DNA of 64,000 bases from CBDCGS01 sp965216915 (GTDB taxonomy: Bacteria > Pseudomonadota > Alphaproteobacteria > UBA828). The stretch covers positions 1,178,001-1,242,000 of the forward strand of contig CBDCGS010000011.1 of NCBI GenBank assembly GCA_965216915.1, read 5' to 3'. The notes beneath the pieces were generated by a model that ran no database searches, was not told the DNA's origin, and saw nothing but the letters and a program-made list of their open reading frames with translations. Both the position numbers and the translations under genes were made by a program. The first letter of the stretch is position 1. Every line of letters begins with the position of its first letter. Shown here piece after piece: positions 16,639-25,868 of this stretch.

Positions 16639-18851
16639 GCCGAACCTCCCCGTCCAAGCCGAAGCGCGTTGGCCACCACGAGCAGTGACGAGGCCGACAT
16701 CGCGATTGCCGCGACCAAGGGTGAGACGAAGCCCGCCATCGCGACCGGGATGGTGATCGCGTTGTAGAGGAACGCAAGTGCGAAATTTTGCCGAACGACC
16801 CGGGCCGCGCGTTTGGCGAGGGCGACCGTCTCCGAGACGGGTGCCAGCCGTTCTCCCTGAAACACGAGGTCCGCGGCCGTCTGGCTGACATCCGCGCCGC
16901 TCGAGGGCGCCATCGAGACGAAGGCTGCGGCGAGCGCCGGGGCATCGTTGATCCCGTCACCCACCATCAGGACGCGCTGCCCCGCGTTCGCAAGTTCGCT
17001 AAGTGCCTCGGCCTTTTCGTCGGGCTTGCAACGGGCTTTCCACCGATCGAAGCGGAGCTTGGCCGCGAGGGCTGCAACCGTCGTCGGACGATCTCCCGAA
17101 AGCAGTGACACCGCGAGGCCGCGTCGCTGGAGATCGCCGATGACGGCCGGAGCATCCTCGCGAACGGCATCGGTGAAGGGAATACGCACCGGATTTTCGG
17201 AGCCGTGCCGAAGCCAAAGCTCCGCGCCGGTCACGCCTTCGTCTTCGGGGACGCCGCACCAATCGCGGTTGCCGAGCCGCGTGGAAACGCCGTCCACCAC
17301 CGCCTCAAGGCCCATGCCCGGCTTTTCTTTCACGTCGGGTGCAGGACGGACCGCCGGTTGCGCCTTGACGAGGCCGCGAGCCAGCGGATGCTGGCTGCTC
17401 GCCGCGAGCGCCGCCGCGATCTCGCGGGCTTTTGGGGAAACGCTGTCGAGCACCGGCACCGGCCTGCCGCGGGTGAGCGTGCCGGTCTTGTCGAACACGA
17501 CATGATCGGCCCGCGCGAGCCGCTCCAGCGCAGTGCCCGACTTGACGATGATGCCGCGCCGAAGGAGGCGACCGCTCGTCACGGCTTGAACCATCGGAAC
17601 GGCGAGCCCGAGCGCGCACGGACAGGTGATGATCAAAACCGAAATCGCCGTTAACATCGCGGCCTGCCAGCCGACGCCGCCGAGCAGATACCAGCCCAGG
17701 AAGCTCGCCGCGCCGAGCCCGTGGACCGCCGGCGCATAAAGGCGGGCGACGCGATCTGCGATCGCGTCATAGCGGGTGCGCTCGCTTTCGGCCGCTTCGG
17801 TCAACCGCGCGATTTCGGCGAGCAGGGTATCGCCGCCGACGGCGGTGACCTTGACGCGGAGCACATCGCCCAGATTGACGGTGCCGGCGAACAGCTGCTC
17901 GCCGGTGTCGACGGCGACGGGCTCGGCCTCGCCCGTGATCAGGCTGGTGTCGACGACGCCGTGCCCGCTCTCGAGGGTGCCGTCGACGCCGATGCGCTCG
18001 CCCGCCGCCACCAAGGAAATCATTCCGGGTCGCACCTGCTCGGGCGTCACATGCACCCTCTCGCCACCGCCGTCGACGATCGTGATCGTGCGGGCCTGGA
18101 GGCCGATCAGCTGCGCCGCTGCCGAGCGCGCGTTCCCGCGGGCACGCCGATCGAGATACCGGCCGATGAGCAGAAAGAACAGAAGGGCGCACGCCGAATC
18201 GAAATAGACGTGGGCGCCGCCGCTCGCCGTCTCGAACAAGCTCATGCCGATGGTGGCAAGCAGAGCCAGGGAAATCGGCACTTCCATGCTGAGGCGCCGA
18301 TGCACAAGCGCTCGCCGCGCAGCGTGGAAGAATGGTCGGCCGGCGTAGGCGACCGCCGGCAGCGCAATCAGGGCGGAAATCCAATGCAGCAGATCGCGGG
18401 TCGCCGGGCCCATATCCTGAACGGCGCCCGCCCACACCGCGACGGACAGCAGCATCACGTTTCCAGCCGCGAAGCCCGCGACCGCCATGGCACGCAGCAA
18501 AGCGCGCTCCGTCAGACGATCGGTCGAGTCGAGCTTCCCCGGATCATAGGGGACCAGGCGATAGCCCATCCCTTCGACAGCGGCGGTCAGCGGCGCCGCC
18601 TCGGCGACCGCACCCCGCCAGGCGAGCGTCAATCGCTTGGTCGTGAGATTGACGCGTGCCTGCGTCACCGCCGGGTCCGCGGATAACGCACGCTCGATCC
18701 GGCGCACGCACCCGGCGCAATGAATGCCATCCACGAGAAAATGCAGCGTATGCTCGCCGTCGCGCGTTTCCACAAATGGCACGCAGGCGCCGGCGCTCCG
18801 GTCCGACGAAGCGGCCTTTTGCGTATCGACATGCTCTCGATAGGCCGCCAT
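16635..18851 (-). CDS. ccoI: CcoI/FixI copper-transporting P1B-type ATPase
   Basis: 738 residues. Exports or delivers copper for the CuB centre of cbb3 oxidase. It has an N-terminal heavy-metal domain with GIHCAGC, eight predicted membrane helices, the TGEAEPV actuator loop, the CPC metal site in ITCPCALGLAVP, the phosphorylation site DKTGTLTRG, HP motif SSQHPLA, and GDGINDAPAL. The ATG at 18851 overlaps the ccoH stop codon (TGATG), which fixes the start. A longer N-terminus from an upstream start would run into ccoH. Order ccoG-H-I-S is canonical. Confidence 0.97.
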   Translation of the reverse strand: MAAYREHVDTQKAASSDRSAGACVPFVETRDGEHTLHFLVDGIHCAGCVRRIERALSADPAVTQARVNLTTKRLTLAWRGAVAEAAPLTAAVEGMGYRLVPYDPGKLDSTDRLTERALLRAMAVAGFAAGNVMLLSVAVWAGAVQDMGPATRDLLHWISALIALPAVAYAGRPFFHAARRALVHRRLSMEVPISLALLATIGMSLFETASGGAHVYFDSACALLFFLLIGRYLDRRARGNARSAAAQLIGLQARTITIVDGGGERVHVTPEQVRPGMISLVAAGERIGVDGTLESGHGVVDTSLITGEAEPVAVDTGEQLFAGTVNLGDVLRVKVTAVGGDTLLAEIARLTEAAESERTRYDAIADRVARLYAPAVHGLGAASFLGWYLLGGVGWQAAMLTAISVLIITCPCALGLAVPMVQAVTSGRLLRRGIIVKSGTALERLARADHVVFDKTGTLTRGRPVPVLDSVSPKAREIAAALAASSQHPLARGLVKAQPAVRPAPDVKEKPGMGLEAVVDGVSTRLGNRDWCGVPEDEGVTGAELWLRHGSENPVRIPFTDAVREDAPAVIGDLQRRGLAVSLLSGDRPTTVAALAAKLRFDRWKARCKPDEKAEALSELANAGQRVLMVGDGINDAPALAAAFVSMAPSSGADVSQTAADLVFQGERLAPVSETVALAKRAARVVRQNFALAFLYNAITIPVAMAGFVSPLVAAIAMSASSLLVVANALRLGRGGSA

Positions 18852-19351
18852 CAGCGCACCCAGAGCCGTGTGCTCGCAAACCAGGGCTCTCCGCTGCCCT
18901 CGGCGCGCAGACGGAGGTCCCAATTGCCGGCAAACGGCAACGCGACCTTTGCCGCATAGGTACCGCCGCCGGTGGCGGTCAAGACGACGCGCTGATCGAG
19001 GCCCTCATGCGTCGGGCGCACCAGGATCCCGATCACGCGAAGACCCTCTATGCCGGCGCCGCTCGCGTCGGTGATGGTGACCCTCAACTCGCCATCGCTG
19101 TACGTCGTCTGGTTCGACCAGCCGCGCGCGGCTTGCGCGCTCGCGGCATCAAGGACGTCGTTGTAAGCCAGGCCCTTCTCATACGCATCATGGGTTTCGA
19201 GTCCCGGCCAGGTTCCGAGCGAGAGAAGCAGCAAGGTGAGATTGACGGCGACCACGATGACGAAACCGCCGACGAAGGTCCACGGAATCCAGCGTCCCGA
19301 CTCAAACCACGCGCGCCGCCGCGCGCCGCCGAGGCCGCCGAAGCTCATCAT
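18851..19351 (-). CDS. ccoH: CcoH/FixH cbb3 oxidase biogenesis protein
   Basis: 166 residues: one membrane helix (about 23-47) followed by a periplasmic domain containing YEKGLAYNDVLDAASAQAARGW, the hallmark of FixH. It is thought to interact with CcoI and the assembling oxidase. It overlaps ccoG (ATGA) upstream and ccoI downstream. Length is in the family range. Confidence 0.95.
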   Translation of the reverse strand: MMSFGGLGGARRRAWFESGRWIPWTFVGGFVIVVAVNLTLLLLSLGTWPGLETHDAYEKGLAYNDVLDAASAQAARGWSNQTTYSDGELRVTITDASGAGIEGLRVIGILVRPTHEGLDQRVVLTATGGGTYAAKVALPFAGNWDLRLRAEGSGEPWFASTRLWVR

Positions 19352-20835
19352 TCGGGCCCCCGGAACACGGTGTCATAGGTGTCTTTCGCGGCGGAGTGCG
19401 GATCGGCGATGGTGAGGAACAAGTCGGTCGAATCTCCATCCAATGCCGCCCGCGGCGCACGCACGAACAGGCGAAACGCGCGCAGCTCGTCGGCTGGGAC
19501 CAGGAGCTCCGCCTCCGTGGCGTCGCCAACCTCAAGAACGGGAATGTCGATCGTCGCCCCCTCGATGCCCGCGAGCGACAAGGTGAATGTCCGCGTGTCG
19601 TGGGCCTTGTTGATGATCTTCAAAGTGTAGCCATTGCGGATACTGCCGTCCGAGAGCTGGACGAACAGCGGATTGCGATCGCGCTGCACCGTGACATCGA
19701 GGTCGGGCCGGGTGAACAGCGTGCCAAGCAGCAGGACCGCGACGGCAGCCAGCAGCGCCGCATAGATCAGCGTGCGCGGCCGCAATACGCGCACGCGCTG
19801 GGCTACGCCCGCCGCGCGGCGTTCCAGGTTGCGCAATGTGTCGTAGCGGATCAAGCCGCGCGGCCGGCCAACCTTCGCCATCACGCCGTTGCAGGCATCG
19901 ATGCAGAGCGCGCAGTTGACGCATTCCATTTGTTGGCCGTCGCGGATATCGATCCCCATCGGACAGACCGCGACGCACAGGTTGCAATCGACGCAGTCGC
20001 CTCGTCCGTCCCAGCTCTGTCCTTTCTTATGCTTACCGCGGGGCTCGCCCCGCCAGGTCTCGTAGCTCACCATCATGGTGTCTTCGTCGAACATGGCGGC
20101 CTGAAACCGCGCATAGGGGCAGACATAGGTGCAGATCTGCTCCCGACCGAGGCCGGCAAAGACGTAGGTGGTGAGCGTGAGGAAGCCCATTGTCACATAG
20201 GCGGATACCGAGGCTTCGAAGCGGATCAGCTCGGGAAGGAGCGTCGGCGCGTCCGTGAAATAGAAGACCCAGGCGCCACCGGTGGCCACCCCAATGGCGA
20301 GCCACAGGATGTGTTTGACGCCCTTCCGCGCGATCTTCACGGGCCCCCAGCGCGCTTTGTCGAGGCGAATACGCGCATTGCGATCGCCCTCGATCCACCG
20401 CTCGACGTGGATGAAGAGATCCGTCCAAACGGTCTGCGGGCAGGCGTAGCCGCACCAGACGCGCCCGAAAAGGCTCGAGATGAAGAAGAGCCCGAGGGCG
20501 GCGAGGATCAGCAGGCCCGCCCAGTAATAGATCTCTTGAGGCCAGATCTCGATGGCAAAAAAATAGAACTTGCGGGACGGGATATCGACGAGGACGGCTT
20601 GATCCGGCGCATTCGCGCCGCGATCCCACCGGACCCACGGCAACAGGTAGTAGACGGCGAGCGTGCCAGCCATCGCGATCCATTTGAGAGTGCGATATCT
20701 GCCATGTGGGATCTTGGGATAAATCCGCTCGCGCTTCTTGTAGAACGGTCGCTGTGTGGGCGCGTTAACCGCCGCCGCGTCCTCAACCGGAACGCCCTCA
20801 GCGGCGACGCCGTCCCTCGTCAGCATCTCGTTCAC
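19348..20835 (-). CDS. ccoG: CcoG/FixG/RdxA ferredoxin-like cbb3 maturation protein
   Basis: 495 residues. Membrane-bound protein with two 4Fe-4S motifs, CVDCNLCVAVCPMGIDIRDG and CVNCALCIDACNGVM, five hydrophobic helices and a C-terminal immunoglobulin-like domain. It is known to reduce Cu(II) during cbb3 oxidase maturation. An additional CGYACPQTVW motif lies in the membrane part, as in other family members. It starts 5 nt after ccoP and overlaps ccoH by 4 nt. Confidence 0.96.
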   Translation of the reverse strand: MNEMLTRDGVAAEGVPVEDAAAVNAPTQRPFYKKRERIYPKIPHGRYRTLKWIAMAGTLAVYYLLPWVRWDRGANAPDQAVLVDIPSRKFYFFAIEIWPQEIYYWAGLLILAALGLFFISSLFGRVWCGYACPQTVWTDLFIHVERWIEGDRNARIRLDKARWGPVKIARKGVKHILWLAIGVATGGAWVFYFTDAPTLLPELIRFEASVSAYVTMGFLTLTTYVFAGLGREQICTYVCPYARFQAAMFDEDTMMVSYETWRGEPRGKHKKGQSWDGRGDCVDCNLCVAVCPMGIDIRDGQQMECVNCALCIDACNGVMAKVGRPRGLIRYDTLRNLERRAAGVAQRVRVLRPRTLIYAALLAAVAVLLLGTLFTRPDLDVTVQRDRNPLFVQLSDGSIRNGYTLKIINKAHDTRTFTLSLAGIEGATIDIPVLEVGDATEAELLVPADELRAFRLFVRAPRAALDGDSTDLFLTIADPHSAAKDTYDTVFRGPE

Positions 20836-20840
20836 GACGC

Positions 20841-21710
20841 TTACTCACCGCCGCCAAGCCCGTGCACGAACACCGCGAGTTGCTTGATCACGGTCTCGTC
20901 GAGGCGCCCGTCCCATGCCGGCATCACGCCACGCCGCGACTGCGAGACCGAGCGGACAATGTCTTCCTTCGTGCCGCCGTAGAGCCAGATGTGATCGTTC
21001 AGCGCCGGCCCGCCGAGCTCGGCGATGCCCTCGCCCGCCTCGCCGTGACACACCGCACATTCCTCGGCGAAAATGACCGCGCCGCGCGCCGCCGCCGCCT
21101 CGTCGGTTGCGGGTTCGGTGTAGCTCAGAACATGAGCGACGACGTCGTCGATCTGCTCGCCGGTCAAAAGCTCGTCAGTGAAAAAAGCGGGCATCTCGTT
21201 GACCCGGGTTTCTTCATGCTCGGAGCGGATGCCGTAGCGGATCGAGGTTTCGATTGCCGCCAAGTCACCGCCCCAAAGCCAGTCGTCGTCGTTCAGGTTG
21301 GGATAGCCCGGAAACCCCTCGGCGCCGGTTCCGTGGCATTGCGAGCAATTGACCGAAAACGCCGAACGCCCGCCGGCTGCAGCGAACGCCCTCAGTTCCG
21401 GGTCGGCGGCGATCTCCTCGACGCTCTGTGCCGCGATCCGGTCGAGGAAGCTCGCTTGGCGCGCGCGCGCTGCCGCGATCTCCTGATCGAGCTCCTCGTG
21501 CCGCGTCCAGCCGAGAACACCCTTGGAATAGTCCTCAACCGTCGGCCATGCCGGGAAGAGGATCCACCAGATCAACGAAAACAGGATCGTGACGTAGAGG
21601 ATATAGAGCCACCACCGCGGCAGAGGGCTGTTGAGCTCCTTGAGGCCGTCCCACTCATGCCCCGTCGTCTCGAAGCCGGTGACGTCGTCTTTTTCGCGCT
21701 TGGTCGGCAC
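20841..21710 (-). CDS. ccoP: cbb3-type cytochrome c oxidase subunit III (dihaem CcoP)
   Basis: 289 residues. Membrane-anchored dihaem cytochrome c that passes electrons to CcoO. An N-terminal helix (about 33-55) is followed by two cytochrome domains with CSQCH and CAVCH haem sites; Met ligands are available in NEMPAFF and RGVMPAW. The family's N-terminal motif ETTGHEWDGLKELNSPLPRWWLY is intact. The start is GTG at 21710, three nt after ccoQ. Confidence 0.97.
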   Translation of the reverse strand: MPTKREKDDVTGFETTGHEWDGLKELNSPLPRWWLYILYVTILFSLIWWILFPAWPTVEDYSKGVLGWTRHEELDQEIAAARARQASFLDRIAAQSVEEIAADPELRAFAAAGGRSAFSVNCSQCHGTGAEGFPGYPNLNDDDWLWGGDLAAIETSIRYGIRSEHEETRVNEMPAFFTDELLTGEQIDDVVAHVLSYTEPATDEAAAARGAVIFAEECAVCHGEAGEGIAELGGPALNDHIWLYGGTKEDIVRSVSQSRRGVMPAWDGRLDETVIKQLAVFVHGLGGGE

Positions 21711-21713
21711 GGC

Positions 21714-21866
21714 TCAACACTCCTCCGCCGGGTTGTCGTCCCTCAGGGGAATCTGCCCATGCTCCTCGAGCTTTCGCTTGCGGCGCGGCCAGAACACCCA
21801 GGCGATGAGGCCGATGAACACGATGAGGAGGACGACCGACCACCAGCTCTGTACTTCGGCCAACAT
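21714..21866 (-). CDS. ccoQ: cbb3-type cytochrome oxidase subunit CcoQ
   Basis: A 50-residue protein read directly from the sequence: MLAEVQSWWSVVLLIVFIGL, then IAWVFWPRRKRKLEEHGQIP and LRDDNPAEEC. It has one membrane helix and a WPRRK(R)K boundary typical of CcoQ/FixQ, which stabilises the cbb3 complex. Its ATG overlaps the ccoO stop by one base and its stop lies 3 nt before the ccoP GTG. Confidence 0.93.
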   Translation of the reverse strand: MLAEVQSWWSVVLLIVFIGLIAWVFWPRRKRKLEEHGQIPLRDDNPAEEC

Positions 21867-22597
21867 CACTCGCCCTCCTTTTGGAGATATTCGGGCCGAT
21901 AGCTGGTGAAATCGACCAGCGTGCCGAGCATTTGCAGATAGGCTACGAGGGCATCCATCTCGGTGAGCTGCGATGGATCGCCGTCAAAGTCTCCGACCAC
22001 CGCCTTGGGATAGCGCGCGAGCAAACCCTCGTGATCTGCGTCGGGGTCGGCTTGGGCGGCGAGATCGGCGGCCGCGTTCTCAATCATGGCGTCGGTGTAG
22101 GGCACGCCGACATGCCGGTTGGTCCGCAGGTGGTCGGCAATGTTCTCGAATCCGAGCTCGGCACCCATCAGGTAGGGGTAGCCCGGCATCACCGACTCGG
22201 GCACGACGCTGCGGGGCGCCTCGAGATGGGCGACATGCCAGTCGTTCGAATAGCGTCCCCCGACGCGCGCGAGATCGGGTCCGGTGCGCTTGGACCCCCA
22301 CTGGAACGGATGGTCGTACATGCTTTCGGCGGCGAGCGAGTAGTTGCCGTAGCGCTCGACCTCATCGCGGAAAGGCCGAACCATCTGGCTGTGACAGGTG
22401 TAGCAACCCTCGCGAATGTAGATATTGCGCCCGGCGAGCTCGAGCGGCGAATAGGGCCGGACCCCGCGCACCTTCTCTATCGTGCTCTCGATCGTGAACA
22501 GCGGGACGATTTCGACGATGCCGCCGATCGCGACGGTAAGGAGGATCAACACGAGCATGAGGAGCGAGTGACGCTCGATGATGCCATGCCAGTTCAT
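21866..22597 (-). CDS. ccoO: cbb3-type cytochrome c oxidase subunit II (monohaem CcoO)
   Basis: 243 residues. Monohaem membrane cytochrome c with an N-terminal helix, haem site REGCYTCHSQMVRPF, the following YSLAAESMYDHPFQWGSKRTGPDLARVGGRYSN segments diagnostic of CcoO, and the Met ligand in SVMPGYPY. The ATG at 22597 (MNWHGIIERHS) is chosen by family N-terminus; it lies 13 nt after the ccoN stop. Confidence 0.97.
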   Translation of the reverse strand: MNWHGIIERHSLLMLVLILLTVAIGGIVEIVPLFTIESTIEKVRGVRPYSPLELAGRNIYIREGCYTCHSQMVRPFRDEVERYGNYSLAAESMYDHPFQWGSKRTGPDLARVGGRYSNDWHVAHLEAPRSVVPESVMPGYPYLMGAELGFENIADHLRTNRHVGVPYTDAMIENAAADLAAQADPDADHEGLLARYPKAVVGDFDGDPSQLTEMDALVAYLQMLGTLVDFTSYRPEYLQKEGE

Positions 22598-22610
22598 CGT
22601 GCCGCCCCCC

Positions 22611-24098
22611 TCACGCCTGCACCGGCGCGGTCGCGCCCTTGCCGGTCTCCGCGGCCGGCGCCGACGCCTCAAGCGGCTCGGACTGCCTGATATCGCCGCG
22701 TATGGTGCGCCAGATGTTGTAGACCATGACCAGCGCGCCGATGACGAAGAGCAGGCCGCCAAGGGCACGGATCAAATAGAACGGGTGCATGGCATCGACC
22801 GTCTCGGCGAACGAATATTGCAGGAAGCCGAGGCTGTCGTAGGCGCGCCACATCAGGCCCTGCATGATGCCCGAGACCCACATCGCCGAGATGTAGAGAA
22901 CGATGCCGATGGTCGAGACCCAGAAGTGGACGTTGACCAGCCGGAGCGAATAGAGCCTTGGCCGGCCCCAGAGCGTCGGTACGAGCATGTAGACCGCGCC
23001 GAAGCTGATGAAGGCGACCCAGCCGAGCGCGCCGGAGTGCACGTGCCCGATGGTCCAGTCGGTGTAGTGGCTGAGCGCGTTGACCGCCTTGATCGACATG
23101 AGCGGACCTTCGAAGGTGCTCATGCCGTAGAACGCCACCGCGGTGACCATCATGCGCAGAACCGGGTCGGTGCGGAGCTTATGCCAGGCGCCGGACAGCG
23201 TCATGATACCGTTGATCATCCCGCCCCAAGACGGCATCCACAGCATCACGGAGAAGGTCATGCCGAGCGTCTGGGCCCAGTCGGGCAAAGCCGTGTAGTG
23301 CAGGTGGTGGGGGCCTGCCCAGATGTAGAGGAAGATCAGCGACCAAAAGTGGACGATCGAGAGCCGGTATGAATAGACCGGGCGCTCGGCGCGCTTTGGC
23401 ACGAAGTAGTACATCATGCCGAGGAAGCCGGCCGTGAGGAAGAAGCCGACGGCGTTGTGCGCATACCACCACTGGGTCAGCGCATCCTGCACGCCTGCGA
23501 ACATCGAATAGCTCTTCGGCCCGAGGAACGAGACCGGCCAGCTCAACCCGTTCACGATGTGCAGCATCGCGACGGTGACGATGAAGGCGAGGAAGAACCA
23601 GTTGGCGACGTAGATATGCGGCTCGCGGCGCTTCATCAGCGTGCCGAGGAAGACGAGCAGGTAGACCACCCAGACCAGGGTCAGCCAAAGGTCCGTGTAC
23701 CACTCCGGCTCGGCATATTCCTTGCCCTGGTTGAAGCCCAGCAGATAGCCGCTCGCCGCGAGGCAAATAAAGATCTGATAGCCGACGAAAACGAACATCG
23801 GCAGCGGCCCGCCCCAGAGCCGGGTGCGACAGGTGCGCTGGACCACGTGAAACGACGTTGCGAGCAGCGCATTGCCGCCAAAGGCGAAGATCACCGCCGA
23901 GGTGTGCACCGGGCGCAGGCGCCCAAAGCTGAGATAGGGGATGTCGAAATTGAGCACCGGAAAGGCCAGCTCCAACGCGATGTAGAGCCCGGCCAGGAAA
24001 CCGACCACTCCCCAAAAAATGGTGGCAAGGGTGCAGTATTGCACCACCTTATTGTTGTAGCGCTCGGCTACGCGAGCCGCGTCAGTTGTATCAGCCAC
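22611..24098 (-). CDS. ccoN: cbb3-type cytochrome c oxidase catalytic subunit I CcoN
   Basis: 495 residues, about twelve membrane helices, the oxygen-reducing subunit. Haem and CuB ligands are visible: VHTSAVIFAFGGN, WWYAHNAVGF, the adjacent His pair in AGPHHLHY, and DWTIGHVHSGALGW with two haem-ligand His. The start is taken as GTG 24098 (VADTTDAARVAERYN), preceded by GGAG; a longer frame reaching 24176 would start with TTG inside the FNR/FixK box and is unlikely. It is the first gene of ccoNOQP-GHIS. Confidence 0.97.
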   Translation of the reverse strand: MADTTDAARVAERYNNKVVQYCTLATIFWGVVGFLAGLYIALELAFPVLNFDIPYLSFGRLRPVHTSAVIFAFGGNALLATSFHVVQRTCRTRLWGGPLPMFVFVGYQIFICLAASGYLLGFNQGKEYAEPEWYTDLWLTLVWVVYLLVFLGTLMKRREPHIYVANWFFLAFIVTVAMLHIVNGLSWPVSFLGPKSYSMFAGVQDALTQWWYAHNAVGFFLTAGFLGMMYYFVPKRAERPVYSYRLSIVHFWSLIFLYIWAGPHHLHYTALPDWAQTLGMTFSVMLWMPSWGGMINGIMTLSGAWHKLRTDPVLRMMVTAVAFYGMSTFEGPLMSIKAVNALSHYTDWTIGHVHSGALGWVAFISFGAVYMLVPTLWGRPRLYSLRLVNVHFWVSTIGIVLYISAMWVSGIMQGLMWRAYDSLGFLQYSFAETVDAMHPFYLIRALGGLLFVIGALVMVYNIWRTIRGDIRQSEPLEASAPAAETGKGATAPVQA

Positions 24099-24162
24099 GC
24101 TTCCCCACTCCGCTGTGACCAGCCGGCGGGGCAGACCATAGGGGTCTTGTTCGCGGCCATCA

Positions 24163-24176
24163 TTGACCTGTGTCAA
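24163..24176. promoter_or_regulatory. FNR/FixK-type binding site upstream of ccoN
   Basis: TTGACCTGTGTCAA is a perfect TTGAC-N4-GTCAA palindrome matching the FNR/FixK/Anr consensus. It lies 65 nt before the ccoN GTG, consistent with low-oxygen activation of the cbb3 operon. Because it is symmetric and intergenic, it could also influence the divergent hydrolase gene at 24373. Confidence 0.85.
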
Positions 24177-24372
24177 GAGCGGGAAAGCGCCACCGAATCA
24201 ACTGGCTAGTGGTAGGCCGTGCGAACGCGCCGCGGTGGGCGATATGCCGACTCGACGCCGGTCGCGGCAGGCGGGACGCCACGCCGCACGACCTGGTCCC
24301 AACCGGTTAGTCCCTCGATCTTTCCGGTGATCCCCGGGTATGCGCGAGGCGGTGCTCGTGCGATGGTGCGGC

Positions 24373-25224
24373 ATGCGGATCAAACTCAACGACACGACAC
24401 TTTTCGTCGACGTGGCGGGGTCATGCCTGGTGGCGGAGGGGCCTGCGATGCGCGACCGCCCGGTCGTTCTCACGATTCACGGCGGGCCCGGCTTCGATCA
24501 CTCCCACCTCAAGCCCTACTATGCGGGCTTTGCCGATGTCGCTCAGGTGGTGTTTTTCGATCAGCGCGGCACGGGCCGAAGCGAGCGCGGATCGCCGGAG
24601 CATTGGAACCTCGTGCAGTGGGCCGACGACATTCACGCACTCTGTCAGACGCTCGGGATCGAGCGACCGATCGTGGTCGGCGTCTCGGCCGGCGGCTTCG
24701 TCGCGATGACCTATGCGACGCGCTATCCCGACGGTCTCGCAAAAATGGTTCTTTCCGGCAGCGCCGCGAACATGCGTCTCGACCGGATGATCACCGTGTT
24801 CGAACGGCTCGGCGGCGTCGAAGCGGCGCGGGTCGCCGAGCGTTTCTGGACGCGGCCCGACGATGTCGAGAATGTCGCGAACTACCTCGAGACGTGCTTT
24901 CCGCTCTACTACCAAACGCCGCAAGATCCACACTGGATCGACCGCGCCATGGTCAACTCGGACCTGCTTGGCCACTTTTACAAGCCGGGTGGCGAAGGCT
25001 TCCGCTTCGATCTGCTTCCCGACCTGGCGAAGGTTCGCTGCCCGACACTTGTCTTGACGGGCGCCCACGATCCGGTGACGCCCGCCCAACAAGCGGCCGA
25101 CATTGCGGCGGCAATCCCGGCGCATTTTGTGCGCTATGAGTGTTTTGCGCATTGCGGGCACACGCCGGAGCGTGACGATCCCGAGGCCGTGGGCGCTCTG
25201 TTGCGAGGGTTCTTCGCCGCGTGA
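24373..25224 (+). CDS. Alpha/beta hydrolase, proline-iminopeptidase-like
   Basis: About 283 residues. Features of the prolyl-aminopeptidase/epoxide-hydrolase-like group: oxyanion motif HGGPGFDHSH, FFDQRGTGRSERG, nucleophile elbow GVSAGGFVAM, acid in LTGAHDPVTP and His in FAHCGHTPE. The catalytic triad is therefore complete, but the substrate cannot be told from sequence. ATG 24373 is favoured (MRIKLNDTTLFVDVAG, the usual first strand); ATG 24340 adds 11 residues without family similarity. It is divergent from ccoN and convergent with the cytochrome c gene. Confidence 0.85.
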   Translation: MRIKLNDTTLFVDVAGSCLVAEGPAMRDRPVVLTIHGGPGFDHSHLKPYYAGFADVAQVVFFDQRGTGRSERGSPEHWNLVQWADDIHALCQTLGIERPIVVGVSAGGFVAMTYATRYPDGLAKMVLSGSAANMRLDRMITVFERLGGVEAARVAERFWTRPDDVENVANYLETCFPLYYQTPQDPHWIDRAMVNSDLLGHFYKPGGEGFRFDLLPDLAKVRCPTLVLTGAHDPVTPAQQAADIAAAIPAHFVRYECFAHCGHTPERDDPEAVGALLRGFFAA

Positions 25225-25249
25225 GGCTGGGGCGCGGCCGCAGCGGTCC

Positions 25250-25678
25250 TTACCCGCCCCAGCGCGCCCGCAGATAGGCGATCAGCGTCAGCATCTCCGC
25301 CTCGCCCATCTCTTCATCGAACGCCGGCATGCCGGTGCCCACCGGCTGTCCGCCTTCCTTGATCGTCCAGAGTAGATAGCCGTCGGTGAGGCCCGGCGCC
25401 TTGAGCGATTCGGTCAGATTGGTCGGGCGCGGACTGAAATAGGCACCCGAGGCTCCATTGCCGAGACCGCCGTCGCCGTGGCACTCCGCGCAGTGGGTAC
25501 CATAGAGCGCTTCGCCCGCCGCGTGATCGACCTCGCCCGGCGCGGCGACGGCCTCATAGGCCGCTGGAAGCCCGTTGGCCTCGAGGTAGGCCGCGCGTTG
25601 GCTCAGGTCACCCGCCGCGACGGCACCTCCGAAGACGAGCCCCAGCATGGCCACACAGGCGATTCCAACTCGACGCAT
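25250..25678 (-). CDS. Monohaem c-type cytochrome (periplasmic)
   Basis: 142 residues. A signal peptide (MRRVGIACVAMLGLVFGGAVAA) is followed by a class I cytochrome fold with a single haem site YGTHCAECHGDGGLGNG and a Met ligand in GTGMPAFDEEM. It is probably an electron carrier; proximity to cbb3 oxidase is suggestive but it is not in that operon. The ATG at 25678 gives the only clear signal peptide. About 190 bp separate it from the divergent caspase gene, and I see no recognisable regulatory site there. Confidence 0.85.
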   Translation of the reverse strand: MRRVGIACVAMLGLVFGGAVAAGDLSQRAAYLEANGLPAAYEAVAAPGEVDHAAGEALYGTHCAECHGDGGLGNGASGAYFSPRPTNLTESLKAPGLTDGYLLWTIKEGGQPVGTGMPAFDEEMGEAEMLTLIAYLRARWGG

Positions 25679-25868
25679 GTTCGTCCCCACCCGTCGTTGC
25701 AATGAGCGCGCACCAGCGGGTCCGCCGGCAACCGGAGCGTCGCAGGCGACTGCACCACGCATCAACCAAAAGGCCACGGTGCGCACGTCATTGTGAACGA
25801 CAGGGTGGCGGCCCTCTCTCATGGTGACGCCCCTTGCACGATTACCGACGCTTGGACACCATACACCG

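Noticed and set aside
24099..24176. Extended ccoN start at TTG 24176
   Set aside because: It would place the start inside the FNR/FixK palindrome, lacks a ribosome-binding site and adds residues not found in CcoN; GTG 24098 with GGAG fits better.
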